Of a DNA stretch of 40,741 nt, positions 1-8,612 are shown one piece after another. The position numbers and the translations under genes were made by a program. The notes beneath the pieces are model-generated. The model saw nothing but the letters and a program-made list of their open reading frames with translations. It ran no database searches and was not told the DNA's origin. Source of the stretch: Tritrichomonas foetus (Eukaryota > Parabasalia > Tritrichomonadida > Tritrichomonadidae); contig MLAK01000991.1 of assembly GCA_001839685.1 (NCBI GenBank), positions 1-40,741 on the forward strand, written 5' to 3'. Positions within the stretch are counted from its first letter, which is position 1. Every line of letters begins with the position of its first letter.

Positions 1-27
1 CATTAATGATTTTTGTAAAGACCGAGT

Positions 28-510
28 GTGAACTATGGATTTCAAAAAAGTTTTATTAATTTTCAGGAGGTACCAAAACCACTTACTACTATTACTAACT
101 CTTATGGCACAATTTCATTTCAAAACTGTTATTTCTTTGAAAATTTCCAAAAATTAATCAATATTGACAAATATGAAGATTATAACATTTCTTTTATGAG
201 TTGTGTCTTTGATATTCCAGAAATTTCTGGAAAGAATATCATCAATTCCGCAAATCTTTATGAAGCCAAAGAGTATAAAACTGCTGTTATTTCCTTTTTC
301 GATACTGTCATATGTGGATCAAGTGGACTCACAAAAACTGCTATTATCGTCATTGTTGTTATAGGTATTATTCTAGCCCTCATTATAGTTGCAGTAGGTG
401 TTTATTATTTATTAAAACCAGCTAAATGGTACGATCCAAATACCTATTCTTATGGCTCTATTCTAATGGGATGTTGTAAAAAAGGTGTTTCAGCACAGCC
501 ATATGGTTAG
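28..510 (+). CDS. 3' part of a surface membrane protein; frame broken near the left edge
   Basis: This is the C-terminal end of a predicted type I membrane protein. The visible 160 codons contain Asn/Cys/Phe-rich stretches (for example FQNCYFF and FMSCVF) like those in beta-helical trichomonad surface proteins. A transmembrane helix follows at about residues 105-128 (runs of I, V, A and L), then a short tail with two adjacent Cys and a terminal PYG. The frame has no ATG until residue 57, so it is not a complete gene. The bases just upstream continue a plausible protein in another frame, and the join falls at a GTGTG dinucleotide repeat at about 26-30. A 2-nt slip there, real or from sequencing, would explain the break. 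The exact family is not recognised. A 5' extension beyond the window is certain if the gene is real. Confidence 0.55.
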   Translation: MNYGFQKSFINFQEVPKPLTTITNSYGTISFQNCYFFENFQKLINIDKYEDYNISFMSCVFDIPEISGKNIINSANLYEAKEYKTAVISFFDTVICGSSGLTKTAIIVIVVIGIILALIIVAVGVYYLLKPAKWYDPNTYSYGSILMGCCKKGVSAQPYG

Positions 511-623
511 TGTGTAGTTACTTTGCAAAAATTTATGATAATATTTTTATTAAATCTGATTGCCGAAAATTCCGGTATTGTTTTTTCTTTTTGTGAATAA
601 ATAAATAATAAATATACCTCTGC

Positions 624-1006
624 ATGATGGCCAAACAACAAAAATTGAAAAAGATTTCAACCAATTCTGAAGGTGAATTTGAATTTCTGACTGATTCGAA
701 AAAAATAGCGAATTAGTTTCTAATGAACAGTCATCATTAGATTAACGAAAATGTTCAGAGCGCTTTTTGAATAATTTTAGATCATTTAATAAATACAGAA
801 TGACAGAATCTCAGAATTTTTGTAGAATCTGCAGATATAGCTAGATGTTATATAAAAAGGAACTCAAAATTATTGATTCCACGATCCAATTTGAGGAAAT
901 CGATTTTAATGATCAACAATCAACAGTAAAACTATTAGTCAAATCTCTGAAAAGGAGGGTCAATATTAAACCTTTATCCAACTGTTTACATTATCATTGC
1001 ATCTAA
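624..1006 (+). pseudogene. Gene remnants in the 511-1304 gap
   Basis: The gap holds two short ATG-initiated open stretches in different frames, 624-716 (30 codons) and 845-1006 (53 codons). The second is rich in Lys, Glu and Ile with protein-like composition. Between 1060 and 1250 further stop-interrupted stretches read like helical repeat protein (for example NPYKLLAITIYL). Together they suggest a decayed plus-strand gene, possibly of the large trichomonad ankyrin-repeat families, but the family is a guess. Nothing here looks intact, and no RNA gene was seen. Confidence 0.35.
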
Positions 1007-1304
1007 TACAAACTAAAAAAAATATGAAGATTAAAATTTTGTGGAAATTCTTGACCTATTAAATTTTGATATTTATCTACATTAACTATTCATTTTTAAT
1101 CTGTTGGACACATACGCAGATGATTTGCACCTTCTTTCATGAAAGAAAATCAACGTTAGAATCTCTATTCAATTTTGTGGGCAATTAAGAAATCCATACA
1201 AATTATTAGCCATAACGATATACCTAATTTGACCATTCATCTGGCGCCGTTTTTTTGTGAAGGAATCGATTTCGAAAATTTTTACTCCAAGCTTCTTGAA
1301 GGTC

Positions 1305-1952
1305 ATGGAAGATCAAAATAAATCCGGAAATTCGCAAATCCCTCAACTCCCCCCTGAAATCCAGACCACAGACCTCCTCGTTTTACAGCAGTTGTTAACC
1401 GAAACCGAGTCAATTTATTCCAGCGAGATAATCAATCCAGTTGAACTTAATTTTATCCCACAGAACACCTGGTCTCAACAAAAAGTTTCACTGCACTTCC
1501 TCCACGAAGATTATTTCGGTCGTAAAAATAATGTAAATCGAAGATTCGAAAATAAACTGTGGAACGCACTTTTGATAACATCGGCAAACCCAAGTCTTGT
1601 CAAATTCGTCGGCGTTATGTGGGTTACCAACTCGATAATCAAAGTTTACAAATATCCATTCGCCAAATTATTGAATATCACAGCGGTTGACGGCGGGCTG
1701 TTCCACAAGCAAGGGAACTTCACCCGCCATGGATTTGTGACAATTTCAGAGGCTGAAGCAAAAGCGAGCGTACCGCCCGAATATCTCGAAGATGTAGATT
1801 ACCGAGATGTTTTGCTGATCACTCATTCTGGTCAAGCCTTCACAAAGGACAGCACCGAAGAATCAATCAGCCAGTGCAAATGGGACAACCCAACCAGTGC
1901 AACACGCGTTGCAACTTTGAAAACCGACATTTTGCACGCACATCTTCCATAA
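1305..1952 (+). CDS. Initiator-binding-domain (IBD) like protein, IBP39-type
   Basis: This 215-residue protein is likely a DNA-binding factor that recognises the initiator element of trichomonad genes. Residues about 79-147 carry the pattern I associate with the IBD fold of Trichomonas IBP39: basic RRFENKLWNAL, then FVGVMWV, KYPFAKLL, GGLFHKQGNF and RHGFV. This is a winged-helix-like segment that in IBP39 contacts the TCAYWW initiator. The C-terminal part is short and ends with a Cys/Trp segment, so the protein is smaller than IBP39 (about 39 kDa). The open frame starts upstream at a GTG, but the first ATG is at 1305. The upstream codons would give an unlikely leader. Codon use is richer in C/G third bases than in neighbouring genes. 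The assignment is from remembered family patterns, not a search. Confidence 0.7.
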   Translation: MEDQNKSGNSQIPQLPPEIQTTDLLVLQQLLTETESIYSSEIINPVELNFIPQNTWSQQKVSLHFLHEDYFGRKNNVNRRFENKLWNALLITSANPSLVKFVGVMWVTNSIIKVYKYPFAKLLNITAVDGGLFHKQGNFTRHGFVTISEAEAKASVPPEYLEDVDYRDVLLITHSGQAFTKDSTEESISQCKWDNPTSATRVATLKTDILHAHLP

Positions 1953-2179
1953 AAGTGTGATTTTGTCGCTGTCAAAAATTGTTGCGTATAATATATATCA
2001 TTTATTTGGATTCTTTTGAATAAACTTTTTTATTGAATAATTCTATCTTCTTTTTTTGAATCTCATGAATTTTTCCTTTTTTACAAATTTCTTGACTTTT
2101 TAGAAATGTGAAATACATGATTAGCGATGCTTGGAAAATCACTTCATGAATTAAAATATTCATAGACTCGAATGAAAAT

Positions 2180-2236
2180 ATTGCTATCGAATGAAAAAAT
2201 TGATATAGAATGAAAAGATTGATAACGAATGAAAGA
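2180..2236 (+). repeat. Three tandem copies of a 19-bp unit
   Basis: The units at 2180-2198, 2199-2217 and 2218-2236 share ATTG(A/C)TA followed by GAATGAAA. A more diverged copy may precede them. They lie in the 1953-2316 gap between the 3' ends of two convergent genes. An open frame covers them on the minus strand but starts with TTG and is not supported. Nothing else is visible in this gap. Confidence 0.6.
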
Positions 2237-2316
2237 AAAAGCAATTATGACAAAAATTAAAATCGCCTGTGAATGTGACAAGAAATTAAGCATGTTAAAA
2301 CATTTTATTCTATAAT

Positions 2317-3288
2317 TTATAAGATATGTTTTGGGCTTAAAGAATTAACCCTTCGCGTTGGTGTGATTTTAATGGGTGAATGCTTACGTTGCTTAATGAC
2401 TGATGGTGTGCCTGGGGGAAAGTTTTCAATAATGTTTTTGTTTTCTGTTTGTAAAGCAAAATCATTATTTGATCCTATTAAGTGGATTTTTATATTCCCA
2501 GCTGTGATTGTTTCTTTGGATTTAACCAATCTTTTCAACCAAGAGTGAACAAGTACTTGATTAAATGTGATTCTTGTCATTAAGTTTTTGGTAAGCATCT
2601 TTTTAAGGAGATCTTGAAGTGGCAAAGAAAGAGTTGATGGAATTTTGAGTGTTTCATTCATGATGTTCTTCTTTATTTCCTCCATACTGCTTCCAGAAAA
2701 AGGGAGTTTGCCAACTACAATTAAGTATAGAAAAACTCCTAATTCCCAAACTTTTGATAGATTTCGATCATACTTTCCAAGAATAGTTTCTGGTGCTTGG
2801 AATAAGATATCACTATTAGTTTCCAGATTAATATTTGGAGTAATGTTGCATAGTCCTAAATTTTGACTCACATAAATATTTGAATGAGTGATATTTGCCT
2901 GCTTCAAATAAATTGATTTATCCATATTTTGAATGATTGGAAGAATGCTTAGAAAGAAAGCTTTAGCTTTCATTTCTGGGACTGGTCCATTTGCTTCTAT
3001 GAATGTCTTAAGTTGTTGCCCTTTGGGGTTTGTTACAACGATGTAGTAGTACTTTCTATCTTCGATGAAATCTCTGAACTGAACAAAATATGGATGACTA
3101 TTATTCTTTAATATTTTGACTTCTGATGTAATTTTGAATACCTGATTAGAATCATGAAATAGTTTTGGAACAATATAAATAACTACTAATTCTTGTGTTT
3201 CTTTGTTCACTGCACTCCATATATTAGTTGATATTTGTGAAAGTGGTGTGAATGTTCCTATGTTGTGTGGAATCCAAAACGGCTGCAT
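2317..3288 (-). CDS. CAMK-like protein pseudokinase
   Basis: This 323-residue protein has the overall fold of a Ser/Thr kinase but lacks the catalytic residues. The ATP-binding lysine of subdomain II is replaced by Tyr (VIYIV, about residue 38). The HRD motif reads QAN (about 130-132), and the DFG motif reads CNI (about 147-149). Structural landmarks remain: the APE motif (165-167), the WELGVFLY segment (181-188, normally DxWSxG), PFSG (196-199) and the subdomain XI arginine in TRITFNQVLVHSW (238-250). It is therefore probably a scaffold or allosteric partner without phosphotransfer. The last 70 residues are a basic, Pro/Ser-rich tail. The open frame extends upstream to a GTG, but the ATG at 3288 sits 8 nt after a perfect initiator, so I start there. 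Confidence 0.75.
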   Translation of the reverse strand: MQPFWIPHNIGTFTPLSQISTNIWSAVNKETQELVVIYIVPKLFHDSNQVFKITSEVKILKNNSHPYFVQFRDFIEDRKYYYIVVTNPKGQQLKTFIEANGPVPEMKAKAFFLSILPIIQNMDKSIYLKQANITHSNIYVSQNLGLCNITPNINLETNSDILFQAPETILGKYDRNLSKVWELGVFLYLIVVGKLPFSGSSMEEIKKNIMNETLKIPSTLSLPLQDLLKKMLTKNLMTRITFNQVLVHSWLKRLVKSKETITAGNIKIHLIGSNNDFALQTENKNIIENFPPGTPSVIKQRKHSPIKITPTRRVNSLSPKHIL

Positions 3289-3292
3289 TAAA

Positions 3293-3298
3293 AAATGA
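3293..3298 (-). promoter_or_regulatory. Initiator (Inr) of the pseudokinase gene
   Basis: TCATTT on the minus strand matches the trichomonad initiator TCAYWW. Transcription would start at the A, giving an 8-nt leader before the ATG at 3288. This fixes the start codon choice. Confidence 0.6.
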
Positions 3299-3631
3299 GA
3301 TGAAATATAAAAATTTATAGTTAAATTGTTTTCACAATTTTTGACTGATACCAAAGTTTTTGAATGAAGTAAATCGTTTCTATTTATCAGAAATTTGAAT
3401 ATAGAAAGAGTAAAATTATTAGCGCTAAGAATTTTCACTTCAGAAAAACTTATTTGGAAGACGATAATTTTTTATCACCATTATAAAGTATTCATTTTTT
3501 TATAGAAGTTCAGAACAGATTAGATGTATACAAACCAAATAGTCTTAACGTACGAAATCACTAAAATGATCCTTATCATCAGTATTACTTAATACCATCA
3601 GTCAAAAATCAAAACCCAAATAGCTAAAAGA

Positions 3632-3730
3632 ATGACGAAAATTTCCCTTATCGCAAACTTCGCAAATGGCCGAATTCAAAAATATTTCGAAAATGATTCT
3701 GAAGAAGCTATTGTTTCAGTTTTCGGGTGA
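3632..3730 (+). CDS. Possible 32-codon small ORF with a promoter-like motif upstream
   Basis: An ATG-initiated frame of 32 codons has a mixed, protein-like composition and is not low-complexity. A TTAACGTAC motif at 3545-3553 lies about 80 nt upstream; the same motif precedes three other genes here. Removing one G from the GGG just before the stop would extend the protein by only about seven codons. It may be a small gene, a decayed 5' end, or chance. The rest of the 3289-4050 gap shows nothing recognisable. Confidence 0.25.
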   Translation: MTKISLIANFANGRIQKYFENDSEEAIVSVFG

Positions 3731-4050
3731 ACAGCTTTCAGTCAATTGTTAAATCTATATTTTATAGTTATGAGCCATATTTATTCATAGTTTTGAAATT
3801 TTGCAACAATTAAACCGAAAAAAGAGCGATTTTGGAGAAAGCCTAAAAAAAATTGTGAGAAGCTTTTTTTCCAAGAATCACAAAGATTGTAATACTGCTT
3901 CCCATAATTCTATTTACACTTCTTCTATCGATTTTTAATTAAAAATCGCGAAAATTTTGATAGTTTTAACTCAGTGATGTTGAATTAATTCAATTTCCAT
4001 TTGGCAAATAAGAATGTATTGAAATCTTTTCTGTCATAAAATTTTAGTAT

Positions 4051-4238
4051 ATGAAGAAAATAGACTGGCAGTCCTCAACAGCACATTCTCAAGCAGGGAT
4101 ACAGATACAACGATTGAAAGACCAAATCAAGAAAAATGGAATCCAATATGTTTTTTTCCAGACTCGATGCCAAGTGAATTTTCTGATGACTCGCCATTTA
4201 GATGGCAAAACATTCGTAATCTTCTCATTGATGCCTAA
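4051..4238 (+). pseudogene. Small gene with a frameshift in a T-run
   Basis: An ATG at 4051 follows an initiator-like TCATAA at 4034-4039. The first frame reads about 34 sensible, Gln/Lys-rich codons and then turns into hydrophobic low complexity. From the T-run at about 4150 a different frame reads a compact, well-composed C-terminus (SMPSEFSDDSPFRWQNIR and then NLLIDA) ending with TAA at 4236-4238. A one-base deletion in the seven-T run explains the switch. It could be a true pseudogene or a homopolymer error. The family is not recognised. Confidence 0.4.
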
Positions 4239-4735
4239 ATTTTTTTTCTTTATATCAAAATTATTAATATTTTTTTTATACTTCATTTTTGTATTTTGGA
4301 AAACATTATAATTTTCGATGGAGGGTCATATGATAATAAAAAGCACGATTTATGATAAGAAATAATCAAGATATTAATGCTATAAAATCACTTTTTATCT
4401 CAATAATTCTCAGAAATTTCTGTGGGGTTTATTTTTTTCTCCCAATTTTTTTTTNGATTTGGTTTTCTCTGTATCTTGATTTTTAAATTATAATATTTAT
4501 ATATTATTAATAGGATTACAATTAAATAATTTTTAGATGACAATAATATCAACAATTATTCATTTAGATCTCTCAATAGTCTTCTACATCTAGAGCTAGT
4601 TAGTTTGTATACATCTAACAGATTCGTAAAATTCAATGATAGAATGACCGCAATCAAGATGATTTTGAGTAAATTATTCGTATGAAAAAATAAATAAATT
4701 CGAAAGGTTCCCATTAATAATAACTCAGAAATTAC

Positions 4736-4773
4736 TTCTGATAATTAAACAAAGTTAAGTTTAATTATCAGAA
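4736..4773. repeat. Perfect 15-bp inverted repeat with an 8-nt loop
   Basis: TTCTGATAATTAAAC at 4736-4750 is the exact reverse complement of 4759-4773, separated by AAAGTTAA. It lies in the 4312-5015 gap, which otherwise shows only AT-rich sequence with a single ambiguous base at about 4455. The hairpin could be a structured RNA end, a small mobile-element relic, or a replication or transcription landmark. Confidence 0.7.
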
Positions 4774-5015
4774 AGTATTGTTGCAATTGAATTTGACTGA
4801 CATTATTTATTTTTTAATCCAAAATTTCATGAACCCCAAAATATATACGAATATTGATATTTTGTACGAATTCAAACCCCAAATCCTCCAAGAGAGAAAG
4901 AAAAAACTTTAGTATTTACGGATAGTTTTCAATTTTTGTGAATATCCATATTTATCGGTAGTTATGGTCAACTTTAGGCCAAAATTTAACAACTATTGAA
5001 AAAAAATTATTTCTG

Positions 5016-6428
5016 ATGCTTTATACTCTTTATAAATCTGTTGATAATACTGTAAAGCATCGAACTTTCACCCGGCATGAAGAATTAAGTACATCCAGGA
5101 GTTCAGTAGATTACTCGAAAACCCGGATGAGAATTATTAATAATTCGATGGAAATTAACAAGGGTGATTTTGACGCATTTGTTTCAAATATTATAAATGA
5201 AAAAGGTGACCTTTCAAATTCTTTTAAAGAACTTGCAAAGATGGTTTCATCATCAAATTTCATTTCTGATGAATTTGAAATTCTTCCAGGATTAATTGAC
5301 AAATTTATATATTTTCTTAATTTTGGTTCTGAATGTCCATTTACATTAGATATACTCAGCATTTTATTAAATTTATGGTATATCTCCAAATTTAATCCAG
5401 TTTTGACTAATGAAGCCTTAATTACCACTGTATTTGAATATTGTAAGTGCTCAAATTTAGATTTTGCCAAAACTGCGCTTTGTTCTATTGCAAATATTTC
5501 AACTTACATTCCAACTTTGGTTTTTAGCTTAATGAATGATGATTTTATTGAATTTTTACATTCTAACATTTATAAAGATTCACCAAATGGAAAAATTGAT
5601 CCAATTTTAAGAATCATTTTAACATTTTGTCGAATTGAACAAAAAAATGAAATTTTGCCTCATTTTTTCACTTTTATTCCGAATTTTATTAATAGTTTCT
5701 TTCATAAATCCTCATTTATCATGGTTTTCGTGTCAGAAATTCTCTTTCATATGATAACAACAGTCGACAATGCCTATACTTTTTCCATAGAAAACGGTTT
5801 GTTAAATCAAATTGAACTTACACTCAAATTTTGTGATCCGACCAGATTAAAATTCATTTTTCGGATTATTTCTATTTGCCTTGAGCATCCCGATGAAAGA
5901 CCTAAATTCGCTACAATTGAATTTCTTCAACGTATAAAAGATAGACTTCTAATGCAGTATTGTTCAGAAGACGCATTTTATTTATGTAATATTATTCAAA
6001 TATTAATTCCAGAAATGTGGCAACAAATTTATGAGATTGGAATGATTCATAAAATGATTGAAATTTCTGATAAAGTAGAGTTCCATAATAAAGAATATTA
6101 TGCAGTTTGCTTTAATTCGTTCATTATGCATGCAACTGAAGAAATAAGAAATGAAGTTCTTCGACCTGATGAAAATGGAGAAAATAGTATTTTTATTTAT
6201 TTTTGTAATATTGTTGCAACAATCAGTGATTTTCATTATTTATTCCATTTATTGGAAACAATTGAAAGAATTATTTTATCGGATGAATATTATGTACAAC
6301 TAGCATTAAATGAAAATTTAATTGATTCATTAGAGGCAATTGACCAAAGTGATGAAAAAATATCATCTCTTGCTCAAAGAATCATTAATTTGTTAATAGA
6401 TTATCAAAGAAATCATGAATGTCAATAA
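5016..6428 (+). CDS. Armadillo/HEAT-like alpha-solenoid protein
   Basis: This 470-residue protein is built almost entirely of amphipathic helices with the leucine/isoleucine spacing of armadillo-like repeats (for example TLDILSILLNLWYIS and FAKTALCSIANISTYIP in the first half). It has no membrane segment, signal peptide or catalytic motif. Such proteins are usually protein-binding scaffolds, and similar divergent ARM-like proteins are common in trichomonads. The specific partner cannot be inferred. I use the first ATG at 5016. In-frame ATGs at codons 37 and 45 are alternatives, because the first 40 residues are Ser/Thr/Arg-rich and no clear initiator precedes 5016. Codon use is strongly A/T-ending, unlike the next gene. 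Confidence 0.65.
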   Translation: MLYTLYKSVDNTVKHRTFTRHEELSTSRSSVDYSKTRMRIINNSMEINKGDFDAFVSNIINEKGDLSNSFKELAKMVSSSNFISDEFEILPGLIDKFIYFLNFGSECPFTLDILSILLNLWYISKFNPVLTNEALITTVFEYCKCSNLDFAKTALCSIANISTYIPTLVFSLMNDDFIEFLHSNIYKDSPNGKIDPILRIILTFCRIEQKNEILPHFFTFIPNFINSFFHKSSFIMVFVSEILFHMITTVDNAYTFSIENGLLNQIELTLKFCDPTRLKFIFRIISICLEHPDERPKFATIEFLQRIKDRLLMQYCSEDAFYLCNIIQILIPEMWQQIYEIGMIHKMIEISDKVEFHNKEYYAVCFNSFIMHATEEIRNEVLRPDENGENSIFIYFCNIVATISDFHYLFHLLETIERIILSDEYYVQLALNENLIDSLEAIDQSDEKISSLAQRIINLLIDYQRNHECQ

Positions 6429-6663
6429 TTAAATAAATGTTATGAGCAAAATATTCGCAAATATAATCTCTTATTACCACAGTGTCGATTATTTTTGAAA
6501 GGTGAAAATATGATCAAATTATTAGATCTCCAGAAATTGTTAACGATTTATGACAAAGAACGATAATAACTTTTCGTGTATTTATATAAAACTTTTTGAC
6601 AATATTTCTATTTTTTAAATAAAACTTTTTCTATTTAGATTGAGGAAAAAAGTTATGAATTAC

Positions 6664-6720
6664 TTAACGTACATATCACTGCATCCAATTTCGTACGTTT
6701 AAAGAAAATTCATATCATTA
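6664..6720 (+). promoter_or_regulatory. Promoter region with TTAACGTAC motif and initiator
   Basis: TTAACGTAC at 6664-6672 and CGTACGTTT at about 6692-6700 precede an initiator TCATTA at 6715-6720. Transcription from its A would give a 14-nt leader to the ATG at 6731. The rest of the 6429-6730 gap is AT-rich with T-runs and no other feature. Confidence 0.55.
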
Positions 6721-6730
6721 ATTTCGAACG

Positions 6731-7264
6731 ATGTCCTGCCCATTTTGCGCTCGACCACCAGAATCCGACGTTCTCACACATTCTGTCAATGGAAACTATG
6801 TTCCATATCCATATCCTTCACTCGCATACGAAGAACCAATCGTTTCCGGAACAACAGACGAAATTTTAAGACTCAGAGGATCAATCAACAATTACAATAA
6901 TGAAGTTACTCGTAGAGCTAAGGGAATTTACCACTGGTCAAATGTTCCATCAGGCGAACAAATCCAACGCGACTTCCTTAACCACTATCCAATCATCGCA
7001 GGCAAAAAGCCAAAACCATCAATTTCCGAATATCCATACCAATGTACAGCCCCATGTGCACAACCACCACGCCCAAATATCGCTCTCAATAACGCACCAC
7101 CACCACGCCCAGTATATCGTCCAGCCCCAGTAGCTGCCCCACAGCCACAGGCTCACCCAGTTTATCGTCCAGCTGGATCCCAACAGTCGTGTGGAAACGG
7201 CTGCAGAGTCCAACAAGCGATCAAGCACATCGATGCTGCAACACGTATTCTTAAGCATTATTAA
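6731..7264 (+). CDS. Proline-rich small protein, unknown function
   Basis: This 177-residue protein opens with a CPFC motif (residues 3-6) and has a Pro/Ala/Gln-rich low-complexity stretch at about 105-150 with repeated PPRP and PVYRPA units. A short helical C-terminus with two Cys follows (CGNGC, then a VQQAIKHIDAATRILK helix). No enzymatic domain is seen. Central residues are Tyr/Pro-rich (YVPYPYPS, SEYPYQC). The frequent C-ending codons differ sharply from flanking genes and suggest high expression, for example of a structural or cytoskeletal component. The start is supported by the initiator 14 nt upstream. The family is not recognised. Confidence 0.75.
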   Translation: MSCPFCARPPESDVLTHSVNGNYVPYPYPSLAYEEPIVSGTTDEILRLRGSINNYNNEVTRRAKGIYHWSNVPSGEQIQRDFLNHYPIIAGKKPKPSISEYPYQCTAPCAQPPRPNIALNNAPPPRPVYRPAPVAAPQPQAHPVYRPAGSQQSCGNGCRVQQAIKHIDAATRILKHY

Positions 7265-7429
7265 TTAAAATTTGATTTTATTTCCCAATATGAACACATA
7301 AAAAACGTTTTTTCATCTTTCTTTTAAGATGTTTCATCTTTGATTCGGTCAAGAAATTATCTTTTTTAGATTTATTAAACGTGCATCTATAAACTTTTTG
7401 AATTAACTGAATATTTTTTGAGATCATCG

Positions 7430-7438
7430 TTAACGTAC
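7430..7438 (+). promoter_or_regulatory. TTAACGTAC motif upstream of the TBC gene
   Basis: The nine-base motif lies 41 nt before the ATG at 7479. Identical copies precede the genes starting at 6731 and 16013 (minus). No perfect TCAYWW initiator lies between it and the ATG. Confidence 0.4.
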
Positions 7439-7478
7439 TCTATTGAATCTAAATTGATAGTAAATTCTTCCTGTCGAA

Positions 7479-8384
7479 ATGAGCAAAGAGAATCCTAATT
7501 CTCATTTAATGGATTGGCCCTACATTATTAAAAATTGGGACAAACTTATAACAGAATCCAAAAAAGTTATTATTCGATCGTTGAGGATTGGAATTCCGAA
7601 TAAATATCGTGGAAAGGTTTGGGCCTTACTTACAAATGCTGAAAAAGCCAAAAAAGAGGCAGACTTTAAATATGATGATTTAAAAAACAACGAATCAAAA
7701 AGCAAAAGGATTATCGATTGCGATGTCCCTCGAACTTATCCCTCATGGTCGCCTTCAATCAGCAATGATAAACTCGAATCTTTACGACGATTGTTAAACG
7801 CTTATGCCCAAACAGATACAGAAATTGGATACACTCAAGGAATGAATTTTATTGCAGCCATGTTTTTAATTTATCAAGATGAAGAAACTGCGTTTTGGTC
7901 ATTTTATTCCCTTATGCATTTATCATCAATACCGCATCGTAATTTTTTCGCTGATGATTTCCCGAAATTACGATTAACCGTAAAAGTTTTAACTAAAATG
8001 ATTGATGAGAAGTTTCCTTATTTCTCAAAATGCATGAAAGAGAGACAACTCGATGCAACTGTTTTTGCACCACAATGGTTAATGGTTTGCTTTTTGAATG
8101 CCGGCTTTGATTTGAAATTATCGGCATTCATTTTTGATCAGTTTCTTGCTTATGGGGTTGCACCATTGCTTTCTTTTGGATTGGCTATTCTTGATTTACA
8201 TCAGAATATTTTGAAAAAAGATGGATTTGAGTCATTCTTAAGAGTTCTTTCTTATCCCGGAAATTCATCAGTGATGAACTATCGAGAAAAAGTAAATTTG
8301 ACATGGAATAAATACTTTTTAAATACAACACAGTATGATAAAATGCTCAAAGAAGTCCAATCTCTGGAAGAAAAAAAGAAATAG
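7479..8384 (+). CDS. TBC-domain Rab GTPase-activating protein
   Basis: This 301-residue protein is essentially one TBC domain, which stimulates GTP hydrolysis by Rab GTPases in membrane traffic. Visible landmarks are RIGIPNKYRGKVWALL (about 36-51, the domain entry), IxxDxxR at 79-85 with the catalytic Arg finger R85, and YTQ at 118-120 inside IGYTQGMNF with the Gln finger Q120. Conserved aromatic segments follow (PQWLMVCFLNAGFDL, about 191-205). Both catalytic fingers are present, so the protein should be active. It is short for the family, with no extra domains. The TBC paralogue and Rab target cannot be assigned. It is convergent with the membrane protein gene at 8613. Confidence 0.9.
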   Translation: MSKENPNSHLMDWPYIIKNWDKLITESKKVIIRSLRIGIPNKYRGKVWALLTNAEKAKKEADFKYDDLKNNESKSKRIIDCDVPRTYPSWSPSISNDKLESLRRLLNAYAQTDTEIGYTQGMNFIAAMFLIYQDEETAFWSFYSLMHLSSIPHRNFFADDFPKLRLTVKVLTKMIDEKFPYFSKCMKERQLDATVFAPQWLMVCFLNAGFDLKLSAFIFDQFLAYGVAPLLSFGLAILDLHQNILKKDGFESFLRVLSYPGNSSVMNYREKVNLTWNKYFLNTTQYDKMLKEVQSLEEKKK

Positions 8385-8612
8385 ACCTGTTTCTATATTA
8401 TTGAACTCATGACATTAATCATTACACCTGTTACACTATTCAACGTCATGTTTTTATCTTGTTATTAAATTATGAATCCTCTATTATCTACTTTTATGTT
8501 TTATTTCTTCCTATTTTTAACTTTTTTGAAATCGATAAACTAGAAATTATAATATATAATCTTTACTAATATAAAAATAGATATCTATGTAACAGGAAAT
8601 GATAAAACAAAC

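Noticed and set aside
2002..2244. 80-codon minus-strand frame
   Set aside because: It starts with TTG, is hydrophobic AT-rich low complexity, overlaps the 19-bp tandem repeat and has no initiator.
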